DNA from: JADGQN01 sp035315185
GTDB lineage: Bacteria > Desulfobacterota > Syntrophorhabdia > Syntrophorhabdales > WCHB1-27
Length of the DNA stretch: 64,000 bases
Reading direction: 5' to 3'
Assembly (NCBI GenBank): GCA_035315185.1
Contig: DATFYE010000120.1
Span: 42,310-106,309, forward strand
Of the stretch, positions 1 to 8,787 are shown in pieces. A program made the translations under genes and the position numbers. Numbering within the stretch: the stretch's first letter is position 1; each line of letters begins with the position of its first letter. The notes below the pieces were generated by a model that had not been told where the DNA came from, made no database searches, and saw only the letters and a program-made list of their open reading frames with translations.

Positions 1-118
1 TGAAGGGAATACCCGTATGGGGATCCAAACCATGGCATACGACAGGAGGCACTACGACAGCTACAGCCCCGAGTGCACCCCTTGAACTCCCATAGTTTTT
101 TTCAGACGTCATACCCAT
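1..118 (-). CDS. Possible N-terminal fragment of an unidentified protein
   Basis: Reading leftward from an ATG at 118 (or 112, same frame) the frame stays open to the window edge for 39 codons. The predicted peptide has a short charged start, then a hydrophobic Ala/Val stretch and a VVCHGLDPHTGIPF segment, which resembles the first strand and loop of a glycosyltransferase-like fold. That resemblance is only an impression. No clear ribosome-binding site precedes it. It lies downstream of, and in the same direction as, the methyltransferase at 193-1212, so it would fit as the next gene of the polysaccharide locus. Confidence 0.35.
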   Translation of the reverse strand, partial: MGMTSEKNYGSSRGALGAVAVVVPPVVCHGLDPHTGIPF

Positions 119-192
119 CGTTTATCAAGTTTGCTCGCCTTTGGCAACATAACTGGGTTGCACCGGCGCAATGCCCGAACCATCTAGGGCCG

Positions 193-1212
193 TCATTCAC
201 TCTGTAAATAAAGGGTAAAGACATCGCCTGATCCGAATGCTAATAACAAGAAATAAAACACAACACAAAGCGGCAGCAGTGCGATTCCAAGAGCTACGCT
301 GACAATAGCGCGACCCAATGGAATACTCTTATGATAGCCCTTTGAACGCAGACGACCATTCTTCAGAAGACAGAACAGGTAGTTTTTGTTGCCGACCAGG
401 CAATTCAAAGTGCTCTGGAGAATTGTGTAAGGCCCGAGCTCAATTGACGCGTGCGAAATAAAGCGCTTTTTATAACCATGGCGCGCGACCAGCTTCAGCA
501 AGCTTCTCTCGCTAAATTGCCAGATATGTCGAGGGGGATCGAGTATGAGCCATCGCGGTCCAAACAGTCGGGCTTGCACGCTTGCAAAGTCCTGTTGCGC
601 CAGTACGAGAACGCCGTCCGGTCTCAGAACGCGTTTAAACTCCGCAATGGCGTCATCAGGATTTCGCAGGTGTTCAATCACATACCATAAGGTAACAGCA
701 TCGAAGTAATGGTCAGGGAATTCCAACTTGATCCGGTCACCTTCCATTTTGCAGCGATCGCTGGAATCAGCCTTACTGCTGTAAGGATCGACTGAGTAAA
801 CTTCCCATCCCCTCGCCTTTTGGACCTTGGCAAAATGACCAGACCCGGCACCGAAATCGAGTAGACGTCCCTTCCCAGGAACTACACGTTTAAGGTCCAC
901 TCCACGCAACCAGGATAGTGCCACCCGAAGGCATTCAACCCAGCCCTGAAAGCGCTTACCATCTTCGGCATAAAACTGGTCCACATAGAACGATGTGACA
1001 TCATTCTGAGTAGGGAGCGGATCAATCATGCCTAAACCACAGGCCTCGCATACCTTAAGATTCCACTCACCCGGCACCCCTTGATTGGTATCGGTCACCT
1101 TGTACTCAATCTTGAATTGAGAGTTACCACAGGCAATACATCGGGACAGAGGGTCGGCCGCTTCGATTCCACCTGGAGACTCAGATTCTGCCCCTATTTT
1201 ATCGGTAATCAC
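193..1212 (-). CDS. Zinc-ribbon class I SAM methyltransferase with C-terminal membrane segment
   Basis: 339 aa, GTG start. Two CxxC pairs (C25/C28 and C55/C58) form a small N-terminal zinc ribbon of the kind found on sugar-modifying methyltransferases. A class I SAM-binding motif, LLDFGAGSGHF, sits at about 117-127, and a Methyltransf_11/12-like core runs to about 215. A strongly hydrophobic segment at about 304-328 should anchor the protein in the inner membrane. Seen directly: the motifs and the membrane segment. Inferred: it methylates a lipid-linked or nucleotide-activated sugar, because it is the distal gene of a nonulosonate/polysaccharide cluster on the same strand. The exact acceptor cannot be read from the sequence. 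Confidence 0.8.
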   Translation of the reverse strand: MITDKIGAESESPGGIEAADPLSRCIACGNSQFKIEYKVTDTNQGVPGEWNLKVCEACGLGMIDPLPTQNDVTSFYVDQFYAEDGKRFQGWVECLRVALSWLRGVDLKRVVPGKGRLLDFGAGSGHFAKVQKARGWEVYSVDPYSSKADSSDRCKMEGDRIKLEFPDHYFDAVTLWYVIEHLRNPDDAIAEFKRVLRPDGVLVLAQQDFASVQARLFGPRWLILDPPRHIWQFSERSLLKLVARHGYKKRFISHASIELGPYTILQSTLNCLVGNKNYLFCLLKNGRLRSKGYHKSIPLGRAIVSVALGIALLPLCVVFYFLLLAFGSGDVFTLYLQSE

Positions 1213-1236
1213 AAGAACCGCTTCAGTGTCTGCTCT

Positions 1237-2289
1237 TCAATCTAAGACGATCCCGTTTGCCTTGAGGAGGTCGTCGTGTCGACCGACGTCAATCCATTCC
1301 TCTTCGATATAGTAGACGCCAACGGGCTTCTTGCGGTCGACTAAGAGATCGAAGAGGGCTGTTATGGGGAAATCCGTATTGTCGGGCACCATGGAGACCG
1401 CCTCGGAATCCAGCACATATATGCCCGTGTTCACCAGGTAGTGATCGGTTGGTTTTTCCTGCAATGCGAGCAGTCTACGACCTTCTTGTTTTACAACTCC
1501 GAAAGGGATTTCCACCTGATAGTGTCTGACGCCCATTGTTGCAATAACCTGTTCCTGCTCATGGAACTTGAGCAGTTCCCCGATATCGGCCTGGGTAAGC
1601 TGGTCACCGTTCACGACGACAATCGGATGCTCGATGTCCCTCGGTAAGAGAGACAAGGCTCCTCCAGTACCCAATGCCTTCTCTTCCCGCAGATATTCTA
1701 TTGAGCAGGCGAAACGCGAACCGTCACCAAAATGGGATTCTATTTTATCGGCCATGTAGTTAATCGAAATGAATACCTTTCTGATGCCATAGCTGACTAG
1801 GTGGAGCAAAACCCTTTCAAGTATAGGTCTTCCGGCTACCTGTATCATAGGTTTCGGGCAGCTCTCGGTTAATGGTCTAAGTCGAGTTCCTCTACCACCG
1901 GCCATTATCACTGCGATATTCGGTTTGATTTCCGTTCCCAGAAGATCATTAAGAAAATGGATGCCGACGAGTTTTCCATATGAGTCTATGATAGGCATCT
2001 GGCGAATAACCAGGGCTTTCATCATATCAAGCACGGCGGCTCGACCGATTTCGGGCGACACAAACACGAATTCTCGATTCATCACCTCGGTGGCCGGTGA
2101 CTCCATCGTCAGTCCTCTGAGCAGGCCCCGTCTAATATCTCCATCCGTAATAGTGCCGATGATTCGTCCATCATCGGTCTTAACGAGGGTCACCTCTCGC
2201 CAATTGTCATTAATGCTCTCCATGGCCTGGCGGATTGTGCTTGTACTATTGATCATAAATTTTTCCAGCTGTTTTTCGATCATACTCAT
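1237..2289 (-). CDS. CBS-domain sugar-1-phosphate nucleotidyltransferase (PtmE-like)
   Basis: 350 aa. Two CBS domains occupy about 12-120. A nucleotidyltransferase domain begins at about 124, with the signature GGRGTRLRPL at 131-140 followed by the PKPM lysine motif. This architecture is that of PtmE, the glucosamine-1-phosphate guanylyltransferase that starts the GDP-linked legionaminic acid route in Campylobacter. Its neighbours NeuB, NeuC and NeuA agree with such a role. The nucleotide used (GTP, CTP or UTP) cannot be read from the sequence. ATG codons at 2289 and 2283 are both possible starts. CBS domains usually bind adenosyl ligands, so allosteric control is plausible. Confidence 0.85.
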   Translation of the reverse strand: MSMIEKQLEKFMINSTSTIRQAMESINDNWREVTLVKTDDGRIIGTITDGDIRRGLLRGLTMESPATEVMNREFVFVSPEIGRAAVLDMMKALVIRQMPIIDSYGKLVGIHFLNDLLGTEIKPNIAVIMAGGRGTRLRPLTESCPKPMIQVAGRPILERVLLHLVSYGIRKVFISINYMADKIESHFGDGSRFACSIEYLREEKALGTGGALSLLPRDIEHPIVVVNGDQLTQADIGELLKFHEQEQVIATMGVRHYQVEIPFGVVKQEGRRLLALQEKPTDHYLVNTGIYVLDSEAVSMVPDNTDFPITALFDLLVDRKKPVGVYYIEEEWIDVGRHDDLLKANGIVLD

Positions 2290-2304
2290 CAGAGCTACCC
2301 CGTG

Positions 2305-2970
2305 CTATTTCATGCAGGTTACGATCCAATTTGCTATTTCGTACCGACAGCTGTCCGCTGAACGAATGGAATACTCGAAATTTAGCTCTCTGAATTCCTC
2401 GTAAAGCCTGACAAGGCTTTCTCTGGTGGCAAAACGCACTATCCCCATACCGGAGAACGGCCCCTCAGCCACTTCACGCCAACTTGTCTCATCAACACGG
2501 AGACCTGTACCGTCTCCCCAGCACTTGGCTTTAGATGTCAAAGAGAAATGTTTGCCTCCAGTTTTCATGACGCGATAAACCTCACCGATAATTTTCCATG
2601 TATCCGCCTCGCAATTATGTTGCAGGCAGGCAACGTCGACAACACAATCAAAGGTTCCATTCTTCCAGGGAAGCGTGTTGATCGGTCCGCAGACAAACTC
2701 CCCTTCCAGGCCATTATGAAGAAATCTCTGTCGTGCCTTATCAATGGCAGCTTGAGAACCGTCAATACCGGAGAACGTAAACCCCTCCCGCGCGATAAAC
2801 CAGCTCGGGCCGGCCCCGGGACCGCAACCGATTTCGAGTATCCTGACAGTTCTGCGATCTTCAACCTGGTAATAGTTCCGTGCGATGAATCGGACAAGCT
2901 CCTCAGGCGGATACTTACCCCAGCTTGATCGTTCCCTGAATATTCTTTCCCATACCGGATCCCAACCCAT
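2305..2970 (-). CDS. Class I SAM-dependent methyltransferase
   Basis: 221 aa, ATG start. The SAM-binding glycine motif ILEIGCGPGAG lies at about 44-54, with the acidic strand-2 residue in SGIDGS and a Methyltransf_11/25-type core after it. No membrane segment or extra domain is seen. It lies 15 bp upstream of the nucleotidyltransferase gene and is probably co-transcribed with the nonulosonate genes. Methylation of a glycan or its precursor is inferred from context only. The substrate is unknown. Confidence 0.75.
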   Translation of the reverse strand: MGWDPVWERIFRERSSWGKYPPEELVRFIARNYYQVEDRRTVRILEIGCGPGAGPSWFIAREGFTFSGIDGSQAAIDKARQRFLHNGLEGEFVCGPINTLPWKNGTFDCVVDVACLQHNCEADTWKIIGEVYRVMKTGGKHFSLTSKAKCWGDGTGLRVDETSWREVAEGPFSGMGIVRFATRESLVRLYEEFRELNFEYSIRSADSCRYEIANWIVTCMK

Positions 2971-3008
2971 TGCTTACTTCCAGATATTACTTAATCATCA
3001 TATGAACA

Positions 3009-3722
3009 TCAGTGCTGCGCGACCATATAGACCAACTGCCCCTTGAGCAACGAGTCAGAAAAGGCTCCCGTAGAGTAATCGATCGCTTTCCGTTCCAGGA
3101 TGGACAGACCGCTTTCTTTAATGATCGACTCTATCTCACGGGGCGTGAACAGATGTCCCGTCCCTGAAAATACCCTATCGCCTATCTTCCAGTCGAACGT
3201 AGCATTCCCACGTCTTTCATCGAAATGCAACGCATCGACGAGGATACGGGCAAAAACCCTTAACCAACCATAGCCCGCCGCATTGTGACGGTTGTTGACA
3301 TCAAGGAATATCCTCCCACGATCTGTTAGGAGATTTCTCATCTTCGTCAAAGCTTTCACGCGGTAGGCCCGACCCGCCAAGTGCCCCAGCGTGTTCCAGA
3401 GGCAGGTTATGACATCAAAGCGTGCTTCAGTGTCTGGCAGTTCCTCAACTGCCGACTCCCAGACCTCATTGGGGCTCTGCTCCCTGCAATGAACAGCCAT
3501 TTCTGCGCTGCTATCACAGAGTACCGTGTAGTTTATCCTCAACTGTCGCGCAAGGCCCATACCGCGAACCCCATCACCAGCACCTATATCCAGAAGGCTT
3601 TTCGCTCCGGAAGGAACACGACTCAGGACAAATTGATCCACAGCGTTGAGATAGGCAGACTTTCTCTGGGCATATTGTCGGTAGTATGGAGCGAGTGCAT
3701 CGTATGCTGATCGTCCGCTCAC
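3009..3722 (-). CDS. Class I SAM-dependent methyltransferase
   Basis: About 237 aa. The motif SLLDIGAGDGVRG gives a class I SAM fold. A GTG start at 3722 is preferred because it makes a 4-bp GTGA overlap with the stop codon of the upstream neuB-like gene, a usual mark of translational coupling. A TTG at 3737 would add five residues. An acidic DVNNRHN segment in the middle and the C-terminal half resemble small-molecule methyltransferases. The coupling to the NeuB homologue suggests it modifies the nonulosonic acid or the glycan carrying it. That is inference. Confidence 0.75.
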   Translation of the reverse strand: MSGRSAYDALAPYYRQYAQRKSAYLNAVDQFVLSRVPSGAKSLLDIGAGDGVRGMGLARQLRINYTVLCDSSAEMAVHCREQSPNEVWESAVEELPDTEARFDVITCLWNTLGHLAGRAYRVKALTKMRNLLTDRGRIFLDVNNRHNAAGYGWLRVFARILVDALHFDERRGNATFDWKIGDRVFSGTGHLFTPREIESIIKESGLSILERKAIDYSTGAFSDSLLKGQLVYMVAQH

Positions 3723-4768
3723 TTCAGATCTTTCCAAGTCAGAAACATATCCTCATCAATATCTTTATTCAGGGTGCGACCCAGCACTTTGTCCAGATCC
3801 GAGGGTTCGATACCTCCACGAGGCCTCTTGATTTCTATCATATCCCTCGTCAGTTTAACCCCCTTTCTTAGATTGCGGGCGGCTACGAGACTTTTCCTGA
3901 TCAGTGCGAGATTCTGCAACTCGCAGGGAGCTGGTTGTTTAAAAGGACTGCCGAGAGAAAGGTTTGCGATCTTGATGCTGCTTACCATTTCCGCCAGCTC
4001 ATGAGGTTCGACAGATGCTCGGTGGTCGGGTCCAACCATTGTCCGATCAAGCGTGAAGTGTTTTTCTATTGCACACGCCCCAAGTGCGGCGGCGGCAATT
4101 GCAGAAGCTGTGCCGATCGTATGATCTGAAAAACCAACAGGCAGACCGAAAGAGTTTTTCAACGTTGTCATGCACCGAAGGTTCACTTCCGCGTGAGGAG
4201 CCGGATAGCTGGACACACAGTGAAACAACACCAGTTCAGGACACCCGGATTGCTGAAGCGCCTCGATCGCCAGCCCCACTTCAGGCAGAGTGCTTGCCCC
4301 GGTCGAGAGAATAACGCCTTTTTTCTTTGAACCGATATAGTGCAAAAAGGGTATGTTCGTGACCTCGCTTGAAGCAACTTTTATGGTTTCAACCTTTAGT
4401 TGATCCACCAAGAGGTCGACACTGTCAAAGTCGAATGCGGCACACAGGAACGGTACATTCAGCTTGCCGCAATAGTTCTTCAGCTCCACAAGGTCGGAAG
4501 CCTTCAGCTCCAACGCCTTGCACATCTCCAGCTGAGACCCTTTATCTGTTGTGGTCTCGCGCTGGTACGGGGTCTTTGCCGCGAACCTGCTGATCTCCTT
4601 CTCGGAACGGAAGGCCTGGAATTTGACGATTTCGGCGCCTGCCTTTGCGGCAGCCTCGATCATCTTTTTTGCGATTTGAACGTCGCCATTATGATTTACG
4701 CCGACTTCCGCAATTACGACTGTTTTGTCGACATCTCGGAAACTGAAATCTCTGGAGTCGAAGTTCAT
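3719..4768 (-). CDS. neuB: N-acetylneuraminate/legionaminate synthase family (NeuB-like)
   Basis: 349 aa. The NeuB TIM barrel starts with AEVGVNHNG at 20-28 and contains KFQAF, the GFSDHTIG loop and the HFTLDRTMVGPDH metal/PEP-binding block. A SAF (antifreeze-like) domain fills about 285-349. The enzyme condenses phosphoenolpyruvate with an N-acylated hexosamine to form a nine-carbon nonulosonic acid in the cytoplasm. Sequence alone does not separate Neu5Ac, legionaminate and pseudaminate synthases. The PtmE-like neighbour leans towards a legionaminate-type product. Downstream of it lies a methyltransferase overlapping by 4 bp. Confidence 0.9.
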   Translation of the reverse strand: MNFDSRDFSFRDVDKTVVIAEVGVNHNGDVQIAKKMIEAAAKAGAEIVKFQAFRSEKEISRFAAKTPYQRETTTDKGSQLEMCKALELKASDLVELKNYCGKLNVPFLCAAFDFDSVDLLVDQLKVETIKVASSEVTNIPFLHYIGSKKKGVILSTGASTLPEVGLAIEALQQSGCPELVLFHCVSSYPAPHAEVNLRCMTTLKNSFGLPVGFSDHTIGTASAIAAAALGACAIEKHFTLDRTMVGPDHRASVEPHELAEMVSSIKIANLSLGSPFKQPAPCELQNLALIRKSLVAARNLRKGVKLTRDMIEIKRPRGGIEPSDLDKVLGRTLNKDIDEDMFLTWKDLK

Positions 4769-4780
4769 ACGAAACTCGCG

Positions 4781-5884
4781 TTACCGTCGGTAAAGTGGAA
4801 AGTAATCAGACGCAATCTCGGCGCCGAGTGCGGCTTTTTCGTGTGTTCTTTTTAGCGAGCACAGGTATTCATAAGTCTGTCTATGATGAACACGCCCATA
4901 GGTATAGAGTGGTGCCCTTTTCTCAGAAAATCCCGACTTGAATATAAACAGGGAGTCTTGTGAAGACGATGATACTCCGCCGCCCAGGAAAAAACGCCTG
5001 TACCCTTTTTGTTTGGCCCACAACGCCACTTCGTAGACCATCAGGTTATTCGTGCCATGGCTGAGAAACCGTTCGTCCGATCCGCTGAAATGATAGTAGA
5101 TCGTGTCAAAATCATGCATCAAGATACACGCTGCCGCTGGAACACTGCCCACATAGGCGACGAACAGAGAAATTCTCTCCTTCCCAAGCTGCTCGTAACA
5201 GTCCCTGAAATATCTCTCCGGGAAAAACCATCTATCTGCTGCGCTGTTCCGCTCCATGGTGCTGTAATACAGCCGATTGAGAATACCAAAATTATGCGCT
5301 GTCGGCTCCATCTTTTCTATGCGGACGCCACTCTTTACGGCTTTTTTTACGCTACTCTTATGGCCCTTGCGTAAGTTTCCCCAAATCTCTTTCTCAGATA
5401 CGGTTAAATCAATATAAACGATCTCCTTCTGTCTCGTCGCCGAAACCAGGTTGAGATCGAGAAAAATTCGTTGTCTTTCGAGTAACGGGTGCAAACTGGT
5501 AAATTCACAGGCTATTTTATTGTCCAAACAGTATGCAGTGAAATACCGATCGAAATCCTCCAACAACTGACTCGCGCGATGTGAGTCAGCAGACCGGCTA
5601 ATGGGGCCGCCGTGCCCATATGCGTTGGCGATATCGTAATATCGCTCTTCAACATTCTGTTCTTTCAAAAAGGGAAGTCCGTTTAATGGGCGCTTCATAA
5701 AAGGCTGAATGACAAAATCATTTCCATCCTCGCAGTATGCCAGACAAGGCTCATAGCCGTAGGTCTTCTCATAGACCCTTGCGTACTCAGGCAAAAAATG
5801 TATATCACGATCCTCGGGTTCCAGCTTCTGGACAAACGAAAACCATTGATCAGATTCCTCACCTGATAAGACACTAAACTGCAC
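4781..5884 (-). CDS. FemAB/GNAT-like acyltransferase (Acetyltransf_6 type)
   Basis: 367 aa, GTG start with GGAGAG just upstream. The C-terminal half contains the FemAB-like core: the LRKGHKSSVKKA segment, then VAYVGSVPAAACILM, YYHFSGSDERF and a final GYRRFFLGGG strand. The N-terminal half is a second, weaker GNAT-like lobe, giving the usual two-lobe length. Such proteins transfer aminoacyl or acyl groups to amino sugars or peptidoglycan precursors. In this locus it could N-acylate the amino group of the nonulosonate precursor, the job of LegH/NeuD in known pathways, but that is inference. It overlaps neuC by 11 bp. Confidence 0.75.
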   Translation of the reverse strand: MQFSVLSGEESDQWFSFVQKLEPEDRDIHFLPEYARVYEKTYGYEPCLAYCEDGNDFVIQPFMKRPLNGLPFLKEQNVEERYYDIANAYGHGGPISRSADSHRASQLLEDFDRYFTAYCLDNKIACEFTSLHPLLERQRIFLDLNLVSATRQKEIVYIDLTVSEKEIWGNLRKGHKSSVKKAVKSGVRIEKMEPTAHNFGILNRLYYSTMERNSAADRWFFPERYFRDCYEQLGKERISLFVAYVGSVPAAACILMHDFDTIYYHFSGSDERFLSHGTNNLMVYEVALWAKQKGYRRFFLGGGVSSSSQDSLFIFKSGFSEKRAPLYTYGRVHHRQTYEYLCSLKRTHEKAALGAEIASDYFPLYRR

Positions 5885-7058
5885 CAGGGCTCTCCGAAAG
5901 AAGGCTCTCTTCTGATCGCATCCATTTGGCCAGCAACGCAGAGGTAATCAGCAGGCGTCGAAGGATATCAACGGTTTTCCCTGCTGTGGTACCATCGCCG
6001 TACGGATTGATACAGTCCTTCAGTTGATCGCGGAAACTCCGGTTTTCAAGGGCATATCGGACAGCTGATACAATCTCCTCCTTAGGGTATCCGACATTGA
6101 TGACGTTCGTTGAAGTGAGCCTTCCGTACTGTCGCGTGCCAATGTTAACTACAGGGATCTTAAAGGATGGAGATTCAAAAATGCCGCTACTTGAGTTACC
6201 CACCATAACGGATGCGATCCTCATTAGACTTAAGTATTTCTCTGATCCCAGACTTGGCACGATGTGTATGAATCTGTTTTGGCTGTACGATTCCAGAACT
6301 CGTGTCATCTCTCGTCCGCCCGCGTCCGAATTCGGGTATGTAAATACGCATTGGATATCCAATTCTTTTAGAGCTTCAAGTGTTTGAGTTATCTGCCAGG
6401 CAGCTTGATCTGCCTCCGTAGTAACAGGATGCTGAGTGGCGAGGATGATCGGTTTAGTCAGATCAAGCGTCAATTCTTGCGGCATTGCCTCCGGAGACAC
6501 AAATGTCATGTTTCTTATGACATCCAGTCCAGGCTCGCCGACCTCGAATATTCGATTAACGGACTCACCCATAGCGAGTAGTCGCTCAGTGCTCTTGCGA
6601 CAGGTAGTCAGGTGAACATGGGAAAACATAGAAATAGCATTCCTGATTGAATTGTCTATAGAGCCGCTGTAATCCCCACCCGACATGTGTACGATAGGAA
6701 TATTCATATGCGCAGCAGCAATCGCTCCTGCGAGCATCTCACCGCGGTCGCCCTGAAGCAGGAGAATGTCGGGACCCACATTGGCAAGGATCGAGGAGAA
6801 GGTAAAGACGGAGAGGCCGAGGGATTGGGCCATCGCCTGCCCGCTGTCCTCACCGAGGGTGGTGCCGGCAATGTGCAACTTGCAGAAGTTGTCCTTGCGA
6901 ACCTGCTCGAGACTCGATTTGAATTCGGGCAGAAGATGCATCCCGCTGACGATCAACTCCAGGGTCAAATCGCCGCTATCCACAATGCTCCGCATGACGG
7001 GGGTCATAAGCCCGTAATCAGATCTGGTTCCGGTTACGGAGACGATTCTTCTCGTCAT
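5874..7058 (-). CDS. neuC: Hydrolysing UDP-N-acetylhexosamine 2-epimerase (NeuC/LegG-like)
   Basis: 394 aa. The N-terminus TGTRSDYGLMTPV and the internal HMSGGDYSGSIDNSIR and VGNSSSGI motifs are diagnostic of the NeuC branch of the WecB/GT-B epimerase family. The enzyme epimerises and hydrolyses a nucleotide-linked N-acetylhexosamine to give the free 2-epimer that NeuB uses. It overlaps the aminotransferase-like gene upstream by 4 bp and the FemAB-like gene downstream by 11 bp, so the set is one operon. Whether the donor is UDP- or GDP-linked is not decided by the sequence. Confidence 0.88.
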   Translation of the reverse strand: MTRRIVSVTGTRSDYGLMTPVMRSIVDSGDLTLELIVSGMHLLPEFKSSLEQVRKDNFCKLHIAGTTLGEDSGQAMAQSLGLSVFTFSSILANVGPDILLLQGDRGEMLAGAIAAAHMNIPIVHMSGGDYSGSIDNSIRNAISMFSHVHLTTCRKSTERLLAMGESVNRIFEVGEPGLDVIRNMTFVSPEAMPQELTLDLTKPIILATQHPVTTEADQAAWQITQTLEALKELDIQCVFTYPNSDAGGREMTRVLESYSQNRFIHIVPSLGSEKYLSLMRIASVMVGNSSSGIFESPSFKIPVVNIGTRQYGRLTSTNVINVGYPKEEIVSAVRYALENRSFRDQLKDCINPYGDGTTAGKTVDILRRLLITSALLAKWMRSEESLLSESPGAV

Positions 7059-8047
7059 GACACCTCTCGAGCCTCGAAGGAGCGTTCGGAGTAGAAGCGG
7101 ACGATGAGGTCCGCGACCAGCTCCATGTCCGACTCGTCGTACCGGGAATCGACCGGGACGGAAATGATGTGATCGTAAAGGCTGTTTTGGAAACCCGAGT
7201 TCGGCCAGTGCACCGGCAGGAACACCCTGTGCGAAAAGAGGTAGGCCCTTAGCTCATCCCGGTGATCTACCCATAGCGGGTACAGGGAGTAATAGTTCGT
7301 CCTTATCTTGATCTTGAGATGACCCAGGAACCTGTCGAGCGCCTGATAGTTCCTTGTCCGGGCCGCATATTCTCCCTCCATGTTCCGGTAGAACTCGAGC
7401 ACATTGGCGAGACTGCGGCCCGACATGGAGAAGACGGTGTTCTGCGCGTCGACGCACCTTTCCGCCTCGTTGAAGAGCTTTAGGTACTCTTCCTCGCTGA
7501 AGCTGCCACTGTGGAGATACTCGTGCTTCATCCTCTTGGCTTCGTACTTCATGTGCGAGAAGGGTGCGTCGTCCTTCCTGATCATCTCCTCGTTGAGCCT
7601 GATACTCGACTTCACAAGGCTCCCGTCGGCCAAAAAGGACATCTTTCTGAAGCTGTTGAAACCCACCCAATGGGGTATGCCGGGCGGCGCGTCCACCACG
7701 GGCGAGAAGACGCAATCCTCCAGAAACACTGTCGTCTCCGGGAATCGACCGTCGAAGACATCGTGTGTGTTTCCGAAATAGTTGATGAGGTAGAGAACGT
7801 CGAAATCCTTCCCTCGTGTGCTCTCCAGATCGATCGAGAGGTTTTCCAGCACCTTGTAGTAGGAGTATTCGACCCCCATCTCGTCGAAGACGGTGGGGAT
7901 GATCTTGCAGAGGAAATCGGGCAGAAGGAACTTCTTTCCTTTGAGCCCGCTTCCGAGGATGAGTCTCAGAGAGGAACGGCCAGAATCGGTGAGGTACGTG
8001 TGCAGGCCCTCGCCGGGATGGTGGATCTCTCCGCCTATCAGTTTCAT
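7055..8047 (-). CDS. DegT/DnrJ-like PLP aminotransferase-fold protein
   Basis: 330 aa from an ATG at 8047 that overlaps the neuA stop by 4 bp (ATGA). The open frame continues upstream to 8581, but only as Arg/Gly/His-rich sequence antisense-like to neuA, so the longer form is rejected. GRSSLRL at 23-29 matches the DegT N-terminal substrate loop, D111 in FLEDCVF matches the pyridine-N aspartate, and K135 in SFRKMSFLADGS is at the place of the Schiff-base lysine. The similarity is loose and the protein is somewhat shorter than typical family members of about 370 aa. A nucleotide-sugar aminotransferase acting before NeuC is the likely role. Confidence 0.6.
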   Translation of the reverse strand: MKLIGGEIHHPGEGLHTYLTDSGRSSLRLILGSGLKGKKFLLPDFLCKIIPTVFDEMGVEYSYYKVLENLSIDLESTRGKDFDVLYLINYFGNTHDVFDGRFPETTVFLEDCVFSPVVDAPPGIPHWVGFNSFRKMSFLADGSLVKSSIRLNEEMIRKDDAPFSHMKYEAKRMKHEYLHSGSFSEEEYLKLFNEAERCVDAQNTVFSMSGRSLANVLEFYRNMEGEYAARTRNYQALDRFLGHLKIKIRTNYYSLYPLWVDHRDELRAYLFSHRVFLPVHWPNSGFQNSLYDHIISVPVDSRYDESDMELVADLIVRFYSERSFEAREVS

Positions 8048-8787
8048 ACGCCTCGCCCGCTGCCTCTGGACCCCTTCCGGGCTCCTTTTCGCTCGATGGC
8101 AGATTCCGCCATAACCAGGTCGTCCGGCATGTCGATGTCGACGGAAGACTCCAGGCTCATAATGTAGGGCACGACCTTGTCCCCGTATATGCTCGTTCCC
8201 GCGACCACCGACCGTTTGGCGACGAATACCGCGCCGTTTTCGACATATGCCTGCGGCAGGCTTTCTCTCCCCATGGACATGAGGTCTCTCGAGAAATATG
8301 GATGGAGGGCGCCGTCCTTGACGGTCCAGCACCAATAGGGGTGCTCGGATGCCAGTCGAACGGATGTCACCGTGTCTGCTCCCGTGGACTCGAAGAGGTC
8401 GATAGCAGCGTCGATGTCTGATGCGGTCCTCAAGGGGGAAGTCGGCTGAAGGAGCACGATGGCGTCCACATGTCGGCCTTCTGCCTCTATGGCATTGACC
8501 GCGTGGAGTATCGCCTCTACGGGGGAGCTCGTGTCCCCCGCTATTTCGGCAGGCCGGAGAAAGGGAACGTCGCCCCCCCATTCTCTCGCGATTCCCGCGA
8601 TCCGCTTGCTGTCGGTGGAGACCACTGTCCGCACTATCTTTTTCGACTCGGCCGCGGCCTTTATCGTGTGGGCGATGAGAGGCATCCCGGCCAGCGGCCT
8701 GATGTTCTTGTCGGGCATCCGCTTCGACCCGGAACGGGCGGGGATGATCCCGAGGTAGAAAGGCTTGTCCGGAGGCACGTCAGCCAT
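8044..8787 (-). CDS. neuA: Acylneuraminate cytidylyltransferase (NeuA/LegF-like)
   Basis: 247 aa. The CMP-sialate synthetase signature IIPARSGSKRMPDKNI starts at about 14, followed by LLQPTSPLR and a C-terminal DIDMPDDLVMAE motif. It activates the nonulosonic acid with CTP to give the CMP-sugar used by glycosyltransferases. The length is normal for the single-domain family. Its start overlaps the end of the ABC ATPase gene by 8 bp and its stop overlaps the DegT-like gene by 4 bp, so translation is probably coupled along the operon. Confidence 0.9.
   Translation of the reverse strand: MADVPPDKPFYLGIIPARSGSKRMPDKNIRPLAGMPLIAHTIKAAAESKKIVRTVVSTDSKRIAGIAREWGGDVPFLRPAEIAGDTSSPVEAILHAVNAIEAEGRHVDAIVLLQPTSPLRTASDIDAAIDLFESTGADTVTSVRLASEHPYWCWTVKDGALHPYFSRDLMSMGRESLPQAYVENGAVFVAKRSVVAGTSIYGDKVVPYIMSLESSVDIDMPDDLVMAESAIERKGARKGSRGSGRGV

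Noticed and set aside
8048..8581. N-terminal 178-codon extension of the DegT-like protein
   Set aside because: The extra part is Arg/Gly/His-rich and lies in another frame of neuA. The ATG at 8047 makes a normal ATGA overlap.
1237..8787. Sialic acid catabolism operon
   Set aside because: NeuB, NeuC and NeuA are biosynthetic, and no NanA, NanE or NanK-like genes or sialic acid uptake genes occur.
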